NCBI GenBank assembly: GCA_948567375.1
Contig: OX419760.1
Coordinates: forward strand, 32,240,001 to 32,304,000
Reading direction: 5' to 3'
DNA length: 64,000 nt
Source: Lunularia cruciata
Lineage: Eukaryota > Streptophyta > Marchantiopsida > Lunulariales > Lunulariaceae
Shown here: positions 25,901 to 36,200 of the stretch, in pieces
Position numbering within the stretch: the first letter of the stretch is position 1
Layout of the letters: each line of letters starts with the position of its first letter
Translations under genes and position numbers: made by a program
The notes under the pieces: model-generated
What the model was told of the DNA's origin: nothing
The model's input: only the letters and a program-made list of their open reading frames with translations
Database searches by the model: none

Positions 25901-26863
25901 TGCCAGAGGTGGAGGCTTAGATGCCGCCAGAAAACTTGCTATGCGTAACATCGATACATTTGTCCAAGCATTTTCGGACCAACAATCACTTCAAGCGGCT
26001 GCCACATCATGGACACCAACTGCACTTGTGCAAGTCGCAGAATCTGCACGAATTCATGAAGCTGGCCATCTTCGATGCAGGTATTGGGTGCACTGTGGCA
26101 GTTATGATGTGGTAGGTTGACCGTCTGCATTTGTGTAACGAGTCTGCCCTAAGCAGACTCGACTAAGTTGGTGGCTTGTTTTCTGACAATTACTGTTCAA
26201 TGCAGTGGGGCTGAAGTGGGAAGGTTTGTGGCGATGTTGAAGAATGGCTCAGCGGTTTTACGCGCATGTGCTGCTTTTGCACTTCTACAGGTCTGACAAA
26301 CCCCTCGGTCAGAAGTTCTGGATTGCTGTTGTCGAATATTGATTGCTATTTGAACTTCAACATTACTGTGTACCCCATCCATATAGCTGTGAATATTGTT
26401 CGCGGATGTCTCCTAGTTTCTTTGTTGATTGTAGCCTTTTGACGGCGGAAGCCACAGCGCAGAAACATAGTTCTCTCAAGGCCAAAAGTCTTCTTACAAA
26501 CACAACATAGAAACATAATTTCTCAAGGAAAGGAGTCCTTCGCATCCTACAGTAGCTGCGCAGAACATGCAAGTGCGATTTGCTAGCAGTTGACGGTCTA
26601 ATGTGAGCAGGGCGTCGGTTTTGACATCAGGCATCTTGTGAGAGTGGATAATGAATGACTCCTACGTGAATGTGCAGTTTACAATGCCTGGAGGTAGGCA
26701 TGCAATGCATCACGCAAGCCTTTTGCACAAGGCAGGGGCTGGCCGAGTCCTTCGTGCAGTGGCCGCCGCAGCAACAGCACCTTTACAAGCCAAGGTTTTT
26801 TCACGGATTGTCATGCGAAATCTGGAACTGTGTCCCTCCGAGATGCAACAATTGTTCCTTTAG
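19977..26863 (+). CDS. ARABIDILLO: ARABIDILLO: F-box / leucine-rich repeat / armadillo-repeat protein
   Basis: Twelve exons with matching phases: 19977-21404, 22815-22973, 23103-23183, 23406-23537, 24024-24151, 24357-24444, 24706-24800, 24962-25025, 25394-25569, 25859-26080, 26206-26290, 26678-26863. All introns are GT-AG. The product is 947 aa, or 937 aa from the second ATG (20007), which fits the family's N-terminus (basic RRVRRK, a likely nuclear signal). The F-box is at about residues 60-105 (IPDDTLVGLF, SVCQTWRRLA). Leucine-rich repeats lie at about 110-320. Armadillo repeats fill about 420-790 (repeated GALWNLS and AARALANLA motifs). The conserved tail (GGRHAMHHASLL) ends at the TAG at 26861. 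In Arabidopsis these nuclear proteins promote lateral root branching, and moss homologues act in early development. They are thought to be substrate receptors of SCF ubiquitin ligases. The gene looks intact. Confidence 0.93.
21405..22814 (+). other. Intron 1 of ARABIDILLO with an internal tandem duplication
   Basis: A 1410-bp intron between AAG|GTACAT and CTGTAG|GCT. Bases from about 22120 to 22435 and from about 22440 to 22690 are diverged direct repeats. Shared words, in the same order, include CTCGTTCACAAA, TTGGCAACCTTG, AAGTCTGATGTCT and CCCTCCCACCAAGTACCAT. Nothing in it looks coding. Confidence 0.75.
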
Positions 26864-29007
26864 CCCTTCCACGGTGATACCTTATTGATGAAAGTCCGTC
26901 ACACCAAGCATGCGTATTGAAATGGTGAATGTTGCCGCCACTGGAGATCAACGTTCGAGTACTCTAAGGATAAAGATCACTGAGCTTATTTAGATTAGCT
27001 TACGTCTTCTCGGGATGTACAGTCAAATGAGATGTCAAGCTCGTCAAGCAGATGAAGAAGTGGGTGTGGCATCTCACAAAGAGGAGGGAGGGGGGCTCAC
27101 TCTTGTTCCGGAGTAGTCAATGAGCTGCGATTGCTAACATCTTTGTTTTATTTGAATGGGGGACTGACTGCAAATGGAGCAACTGTAGGCTGGTGCTTAG
27201 ATGGTAGGTAGATAGTCGAGTCTTCAGACTGGCTATGAGGTCGTAGCTGTCAATTACATCCTCACTCATAGCTGGAGCTTCTGATGTTTGACAGCTACAG
27301 CATATTTTCGGCGGCCAAGTATCATACGATGCTTCACGAAAGTTGTCCACTTTTTGAGCAATCTTATATTCCTCAATGAAAATGAGGTGGGTGAAGTCTG
27401 GACGCTTGGTACAGGGCTGCATGGTTCCATACAACTAACTTAGGACTTTAGCAAATGCTAGTTTAGTCGGAAGTCAATTCTAAGTTCTTTACGAGACTTA
27501 ATTCAGAATAGAGGGAGCAGTCTGAAGAAGTGAAGCTCAACACAAATTGCCCTGGCAGATGTATAGTGATTTAGTGGTGAGTATACGATAGGACCGATTC
27601 TACATACTCGCCACTGAAAGCACACATTGTTGCAGATTCTCTTAGTTATGTGTCTTATCAGCAGAAATTTTCCTTGTTACGGAGTTTTCCTTCAATCGAA
27701 GTTTATGTGCTTAAAGACTCATAAAGATATCTCGTCAAAAAGTATGTTAATTATTGCAACTACAAGTTCCTGTATCGTACGGCTGGCTGCGCAAGAAACG
27801 TCAACGAGATGGTCGAGAAAAAGAGTTATGCTACTGGCATTCTATACCTCAGTTCCCTTTGAATCGAACATTGCCAGATTTAAGTATGTTTGTGAAATGT
27901 TAACTGATTTTGTGTGTATCCTCTCTATCCGTTTGATTCTAAAATCGATTTATTCCGACTGACTATTATCCCTGATGTGAAGTCTTCGAACGTCTTGCTG
28001 TGATATAAATGGCCGTTTGTTTTTCTCGAGTTCGAAGGTTTAGGATCCTTGCCCATTGTAACTTTGTATAGAAAATAATCTTTGTAGAGAGTGGAGACCA
28101 TATGCTCATGAACAGCTGCAGCAGAAAGATTGTCAGGGTAAACGAGTGTCATAAGGGCCGTGTCCCGATTAGAACCTCTCAACTTGCAATTCGTATCATG
28201 CCCTTCCGAAGGCTAAAGTCCATGATGTTTCGTATACTCCAGGACTTCGAGATCATAAATTGTCCGCCTGGCAGTCTGGGAAAACATATAGTGGTAGTTT
28301 CCAGATTGCGAACAGAATGTTTATTGCCAACCCTCAGAATGTTCGCAACAGAATTGGATTTCATCAGGTCAGTAGTCGGTCGAAGTAATCGTATACTTAC
28401 AACGTAATGGGTGGTGAGGTACCCGCAGAGAATGAAGTCACTCCCTTGTTAATTCTGCGCATACAGACGGTCTGTGTGTGTACACAGAGAACGGCGGGAC
28501 AGATATCATTCGTATGACCAAATTTGTATGCACAATACAACCCCACGAAGAAGCAGTTTCCGAAATGTTGGTATGATAAGAGTGCAGGCAGACTACGAGG
28601 CTCCATTATCGTTAGTAAGGGCTGCCAAACTCGTTCATTTGACAAACTTGTGTACACAAAACTATCTCTACATGGAGGAGCAGTTTCCGGATCTCTTGCG
28701 TGATAATGAGTACATACAAACTACAAAGGTCCATACTTCTTTATGAAGGCTGCCGCTGTGTACTAACACACCATCAGGTATTGCCTACAAACAGCACTAC
28801 CATGGTCCTTGAGGCTCACGTCACTCAAAACTACACTGCATGAAAATTTGTATATTGCAGTCAATGTCTAATGGATAAACGTGATTCGCATTAGCGCGCG
28901 CGAGAGAGCGTGTACATTTTGTCACAGTTTGCTGCTTAGGATCAACTTGCCACGAGTCCATGCTGTAATCCTGCAGTTGTCTTTGAAGCCACAGAGTGTT
29001 GAGATTC
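26864..29007. other. Spacer between two tail-to-tail genes
   Basis: It holds the 3' untranslated regions of ARABIDILLO (plus) and the U11/U12-65K gene (minus). There are many small ORFs on both strands, none with recognisable motifs, a consistent frame or splice structure. A short (GC)n-(GA)n stretch is at about 28893-28908. I see no transposon or RNA gene. Confidence 0.6.
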
Positions 29008-32000
29008 TCAATCTGCGCTAGTGCTCGCTCCTGGTGCAACTGCCTTGGAGGCCGCTTGCTTTTTGCCGTACTGGACAACCATAGGTTTTCCTTTCAAAAC
29101 ATAACCATGACTTCCAGTCTGAAGCATATGAGGGACAAACATAATTCCGTCAGAAAGTTACAGGGTACCGGCCTGTTCCGCGAATTAGAAAAGACCCGGA
29201 CTAAACTGTCGCAATCCACTTGCCACATCCATCACAAAGCTTCTACGTGGACTCCATTGAGGCTACCAAAGTTTGGACGCCATCAGAAAGAGAATCTAAC
29301 GGTGTAGAACTACTCACAAGCGCGATCTTTGCAAGATCAATTGAAGGCCAATACACAAAAGCTTGGCCCCTCATTCGTCCTTCCTGCCATAGAAAAGAGA
29401 AACTGATTTGAAAATGTGATACATGGGACAGAAAGCTGAAGCTTCAAGGTTCCGTAAACGGTATAGCTTGATTCCCGTAGGAGCATTTACCTGCATGAGC
29501 TTAACGCTTAAGAGTTGCATAGCTTCGCTTTTGCTCGAGAAAAATGCACCTGTAGGAACAACACGTCAAAAGATCACAGGGTGTTCAGACCTATCAGGCC
29601 CCAAAACTCGAAATCGAATGAAAATCCACTCCATTTCCTCCTTCGAATAAAAATTACACAAGTAGCTGCAAATCTATAACACTGGCAAATAAAAAACATC
29701 CAGAAGCTGAGGTTTTATACCGTATGCATAGTTGTATAACGGAATACAGAACCCGCTGTAAACAAACCTGTTCCATACATACGTCTGACCGGGTTGACTC
29801 TGACTCTGACTCTGACACATCCAGAGGTTGAGTTTTATACCGTATACATAGTACAGGTCCTCAGGTGTCACGTCCTTGGCTAGATTCTTTATGTACAAAA
29901 CCTGAGTGGGGTCGCCGGGAGCATAGCTCTGAACAAAGAGGGAACACTGGCATGACGTTAATAAAAACCGAAGACAAGCAGATGGAAAGCAAGGAATTGC
30001 AGGCAGGAACGGATGCAAACTGAAGCCAAGCTGATTTACCAAGTAAATACGAGGAAGGCCAAGGACGTACAAATTGACAAAGAAAAGTAAGCGAATAGAT
30101 CAGCTAAAAGTATAGGGCCAACTCATATTCAGAGACATATGCTTACAAATATATGGGGCATATGCACACTCAAAAACATATATATTCAGACATTAGAGCA
30201 GAAGCCGTTCGAAGAACCGTTCAGGGAATCCAGAACTCATTACGTGCAAATGGTGTGCATATGAAATGTAAACATGATTTGTGCAAACCGAGATGAGAAA
30301 GGAAACCCTAAAGAAGGTAAAGAATCTAACAGATTAAATTCAAGGTTAAGCACAAACGAAATATCACTATATCCTGATCAACAGCAGTAGAGAACAGATA
30401 TACATCATGTAATCGATCAGCGCTAAGTAAAGCATGTAGCGAAATAGACAAGTTGTAATTGAAGACCCACTGAGTCAACACTAAACCAATCAATAAAACT
30501 GAAATTGGCAGACTGGACAGAAAACATGTATAGGAACCATGAAGCAAAACAACAAATGTGAGTTGGAGCGAGGGGGAAGAGAGTGGATGGTCTCTAGGCT
30601 GAGAAGGAGCGAAGCGACTATATATATATTGGTAAATGAAAGCAGAAGCCGTTCTGGGAACGGGTTATCCAGAACTCATGAAGTGCACATATTCGGCTAT
30701 ATAAACGAAAATATATATATATATATATATATAGAGGTATACGAGAACAGATGCCGTTCTGGGAATGGGTTATCCAGAACTCATGAGATGCACATGATCG
30801 ATAAGCAAAATGTACATAATTGACAATGCTAGAATAGTGGGAAATCCATAAGGTAGAATGCATCGAATGTAACTTGAAGCAAAGACATAATTGAAACAAA
30901 TTGAGAATAACATATGGCTAACAGACTAGTAAACCACTATGGAATTGAGAACTCTATGCAAACAACTGCGAGAAATAGATAACGCTATGTAAAAGACTGC
31001 CAGTAAGCAGTGCATGAACGATAAAAATAAAAAATGTGGGCTGGAGTCGGGTAGGAACACTGTATACACTGTATATATTGGTAAATGAGAGCAGAAGCCG
31101 TTCTGGGAACGGGTTATCCAGAACTCATGAAGTGCACAAGTGCACATATTCGATAAACAACATTTACTTGAATTACTGTGCTAGTGTAGTATGAAAGCTT
31201 TAGTGTAAAATGCATCGAAAATAACCTGCAGCAAAAGTATAGGTGCAAAAAAGTAACCTGTAGCAAAGGCAGAAGTGCAAGAAATTGAGAACACCGTACT
31301 GTTAATGGACAATAACGAACTTGAAATCGAGAGCAGCAAGGCCAACGTGAGCGTGGGGTAGAAAGCTTGATGTAAGAGTTCACCAGTAAAAAATAATGAA
31401 GTCAGAGAGCAGCAATGCAACCAAAAGCGAGAGGCATAGGAAACGTGCTATGTGCTGTAAGAGGCCGCCAGGATGCAGTGCGTGGATGAAGCGAGAGGAA
31501 TAGGAAACTTGCTATAAGAGCCCACCAGGATACAGTGCGCAGATGAAGATGAAGAACATGGGATGGAGAACGTGGGATGGAGTGGGGGAGGAACACAGGA
31601 AACAGTAGAGAGCGAGGCAGGAAGCAGTCAGAGAGCGAAGGGAAAAGACTAGGGAGTGAAATAGTACAGGAATGTGTGGATGTAGCAGGCATTTCGCGAA
31701 GGATATGGCTGCAGAAACGGATAGAAATGTAAGAGTGTAACTATAGCGGAGCATAAGAGGACAGGATAAAGTATATCACTCCCAGCGCTATGGACACTGG
31801 AGTCCGGATACGCTAAACAACTCAGCTAAACAACTGAAGGAAGCAGAAGGCGGCCATAGTAAACCTCCACGATAACACCAACGACTTCATCAGTGCCGAA
31901 GTAGCTGAACAATTGTCAGTACTCCTCGTCCCGAGTTTCTGCTCAAAAACTCATGAGTGCCAAGGCAAACTTGGTTGCTTCCAACAGCGCCGCTTGAAGT

Positions 32001-33123
32001 AATAAACAGCCATCTATCAGCAGTACTAAATGAAATAACGAACCACCGGGGAAGGTTACAGAAATGGAAGGCTACAGAAATGAGCAACTGGAGCTTAAAG
32101 TCCTAAAAGAGCAGAAATCGGACGAATGCATAATGTAGGCATGAACGAAATTGTGAACAAGGGAAAGAAGAAAAAGATCAAAAGCAGGAGAATGTGAGTG
32201 ATGTGAGACATCCCTCGAAAAACACCTGCAAGGACAAAGTCTATCAGGGTGAGCAGTAAAAGAGAGCGAAGCACAAAGAAACCAGGAGGAGTTAGTAAGA
32301 AAACAAAGGAATGAGCCAGTTAGAAGAGTGTGAAGCTGAGAGCTAGAGAGCAGAAAATAAGGCAGAGAGCAGAGAACAAGGCAGAACGGACAGGCATGAA
32401 AACGGACAGGCATATATACACTGTATATATATATAGGTATACGAGAACAGAGGCCGTTCTGGGAACGGGTTATCCAGAACTCATGAAGTGCAAATGAGCG
32501 ATAAACAATATGTACATGATACTCAACACTAGGAATATGAAACCTCGGGGGTAGAATGCACGGAAGGTAAGCGACACGCAAGACTACAGTAGTATGAAAT
32601 CCCGAAGTTAGAATGCATCGAAGGTAACCTGCAGCAATGGCATAATCGAAATAAACATATTGAAACACCAGCATATCTATATGAGAAACATCATCGAATG
32701 AAACGCGAAATAACTGTCACGTGGCAAAATAACTGTCACATGGAAACCATTAGATAGCAACTCGCATAGTTGAGATGCAGCCTGCAAAGAAATGGAGACA
32801 GTACTCCCACATAAGTAGAAAAATAAAGACCCCAGGAAGAAACGGACAGCTGAAAAGGATGGAGATGAACCGGTGGCAAGAGACAAGTAATAGTCGGTAA
32901 ATATCGCGGGTCAAGGAAGAGCTGAGTCAGGAAACGAAAATCGGAGAAGGTGGATGAGACAGAGCACTGGAAGTATAAATCGCTCAGAGAACAAGGGAAG
33001 ACGAGCAAAGCATCCAAGGACGTGGATATCGATATATCACAGCAAGCGCTATGGACGCCTGAGTCCAGAGAAGCCAAACAGTTGAGGGAAGCAGAAGACG
33101 GCCATAGTACGTCTCCATGAAAA

Positions 33124-33188
<65 letters not shown>

Positions 33189-33207
33189 TATACGAGAACA
33201 GAAGCCG

Positions 33208-33260
<53 letters not shown>

Positions 33261-36200
33261 TAAATGAGAGCAGAAGCCGTTCTGGGAACGGGTTATCCAG
33301 AACTCATGAAGTGCACATATTCGATAAACAACATTTACATGAATTCCAGTGCTAGTGTAGTATGAAAGCTTTAGTGTAAAATGCATCGAAAATAACCTGC
33401 AGCAAAAGTATAGGTGCAAAAAAGTAACCTGTAGCAAAGGCATAAGTGCAAGAAATTGAGAACACAGTACTGCTAATGGACAATAACGAACTTGAAATTG
33501 AGAGCAGCAAGGCCAACGCGAGTGTGGGTTAGAGAGCTTGATGTAAGAGTTCACCAATAAAAAATAATGAAGTCAGAGAGCAGCAATGCAACCAAAAGCG
33601 AGAGGCACAGGAAACGTGCGATGTGCTGTAAGAGGCCGCCAGGATGCAGTGCGTGGATGAAGCGAGAGGAATAGAAAACTTGCTATAAGAGCCCACCAGG
33701 ATACAGTGCGCAGATGAAGATGAAGAACGTGGGATGGAGTGGGGGAGGCAGGAAGCAATCAGAGAGCGAAGAGAAAAAAACTAGGGAGTGAAATAGTACA
33801 GGAATGTGTGGATGTAGCAGGCATTTCGCGATTATGGCTGCAGAAACGGGTAGAAATGTAAGAGTGTATATATATATATCTATCGGTATACGAGAGCAGA
33901 ACCCAGTCTGGGAACGGGTTTTATATGCATATATTTACTCAAGACGTGTAAGACGAGAGAGATACTAACTTTGAATACAGGTAACGACAGCATATCGGAA
34001 GCATGCAGCTTTCCGGCCTGCAGCACTTCCTGTGTTGCTGTTCCTCGTTGGTCCGCTGGGTCTTCAGCAGCTTGAGGCTCTTTGACATTGTCTGCAAGTT
34101 CTTTCCCCATTCCTTTAGGGGTGATTTTGATCTGAAACAACCGAAAACAGATGCAGAACGTTACCTAAACCTTGCAGAGCTAGTAATAGCGATGATATTG
34201 AATATTAATTAAATCATAGTGCATAATCTCCTTTGTCAACTCACCTGCAAAACAGGAGCTTTTTTCTTTATTGTGATTCCTTTCGAAACTGTTATTGCCT
34301 TCAGGCCTGCTGCCTCGTGGGATGCTCCTTTATCTGAAGCTGGGCCCAAAATCCCTTCCCTCTTCAACCGCTTCCTTGAAGGTCCTTCTCTCTCTAATTC
34401 CTTGCCCAAAGCAGAGGGATGCTTGTAAATGCCATCCACCTCGCTCTCCTCCTCCTGGACTTCAATCGTCATATACATGAAGAGTAATCAATGATCACGA
34501 GAACTTGCTTGGGAGAAACCATCGTCAGCAGCAACTTTCGAGATTCTTCAGATACTTCAGTCCTAAACAACCTAAGGAGCACTCTATTAAGGAAGACTTG
34601 GAGAAACTACCTTCCAACACTCCGATCTGTCTTTAAAAGACAGGAGAAACGTAGGAAGCAATGTAAAATCCACAACGTACTTGAAATTGGAGCAGGCAAT
34701 AACGTTTAACAATGGATCAAATACACGTGATTCTAAGAGCTACACGTGCATGACGGGAAGTGTATTTCAGTGCAATGCTGCAGACCTCATCAGAAGATTC
34801 GAGCTCTGACTCCCCACTTGAAAGATCACCAGCTTGCCTTTTAGGAACCAGTTGGGCAGGAGCAGGGGGTGGTAGTGGAGGCGTGGGAAGGGCGGGTCGA
34901 AAAGGGGCTGGTAGATTCATTTTGTTCATCAAATGCAATACCTGTTCGAACAGAGCTAAACCAATTGAGGTATACTGATCAGGTTCGTAAAAGATGTTAT
35001 TCTGGTGAAATTTTGCCCGTAATCAGCTACATAAATGCCGCTGACTCTTCAGCTATAGCAGAACAAATAAAATAGTAAAAGGCCACGGTTTGATACAAAG
35101 GTGAACCACAGTCCCTTCAGTGTCCGATCATCAATCAAGACACACATCTCGGGTCCGACGAAGACTTCAAAACCGACAGGGAGAATCGCCTGATCAACAT
35201 CTAATTTTCTAACAAAAGACAAGATGCTGGACATGCAAGGTAGTTTCTACACGGAAAGACTTGAATGGCTAAATTCCAGCAATCTATATGACTTTATCAC
35301 GGCCTAGACTTGCCATGACGAAGAGCCAAAAGAAGGAGCCCAAAAGAATTAATCATGAAGATGACTTGTACCTGAGTGTAAAACCGAGGGACAGCAATGA
35401 GGGCATTGACTATGTTCGTCAAGATATTTCCATCAGGAGGCGGGTAGGCATATCTGAAGATCATTCCCTCAAGCGTTAAAAGCTGTTCTGCTGCTATCTG
35501 ACATACTACATCGGTGAGGCCTTGCAAAGATTATTCTGCAGCGCAAGTAAACACATTAGCCAACATTGGCCAATATCTTATGATGAGAACCTTTGTTCCT
35601 GCTCTTTGAAGTAGATGGTCTATTCTCAGGCATTCTGACTTCTGATGTATCAGACATCTTTGCACTCACTCAGCTTTCCTAGTCTCACCAGGGCAGACAC
35701 TCCTAATTGCACACAGAAAGACTCAACTTTCTCCTAGCCTTCAAAGATAGCACAGCCTGTTCACTCACGCAGCACAAATAGTCTCCAATACTGAGATACA
35801 GAACTCCAATACAGAACACTCCTGAGATGGTGTTAGGCAGCTCAGGACTTCACGAAATGCAGAGGGGAAGTGGTAGAAATCAACTCCAGTAGAAGAAACT
35901 CCTGACTGGGATTATATAGATAGAAGAGTGTACTGAAAGGTGTGCTAAAGGGTGTACTGAAAGGTGTGCTGAAGGGTGTGCTGAATGGTGTGCTACCATA
36001 GTGCTCATGTAACACATGCAGCACATGGAAAGCATGTGAACATTGGACATGAAGAGTGTTCGCCCATGAACAGTGCCTATTTTGTCTGATTCTAACAAAA
36101 AGTCCCTAAACTAGAGATTACTTAATTTAACATCTTAACTTGTGTTGCAAAGGAAATCCTCAAAACTTTGCCTTTCTTTCTTCAGAATATGGAAATTACA

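Larger units (their letters stand above)
29929..33969 (-). other. Intron of U11/U12-65K (4.0 kb) filled with a local repeat family
   Basis: Donor AAA|GTTAGT at 33969, acceptor TTCAG ending at 29929. The intron contains most copies of the hairpin-bearing repeat, several (TA)n tracts, a near-identical duplication (31088-31735 and 33265-33870) and further module copies (31771-32005, 33034-33115). No gypsy or LINE protein is visible. Long open frames on the sense strand (for example 32674-32072, 200 codons) come from pyrimidine-rich repeat DNA and lack protein motifs. Confidence 0.8.

Noticed and set aside
26864-29007. A third gene between ARABIDILLO and U11/U12-65K
   Set aside because: Only short frames on both strands without shared motifs or consistent splice phases; best explained as 3' UTRs and spacer.
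32072-32674. 200-codon open frame on the minus strand
   Set aside because: It lies in a U11/U12-65K intron within pyrimidine-rich repeat DNA, is rich in Ser, Leu, Phe and Cys, has no domain motif and includes the hairpin repeat as codons.
30639-33317. Regularly repeated palindromic units as a CRISPR-like array
   Set aside because: Spacing is irregular (100 bp to over 1 kb), spacers are duplicated DNA and TA repeats, and the location is a plant intron.
30639-33317. TTC-NNN-GAA dyads as heat-shock elements
   Set aside because: Heat-shock elements have two bases between TTC and GAA; here there are three. They are also intronic and far from a promoter.
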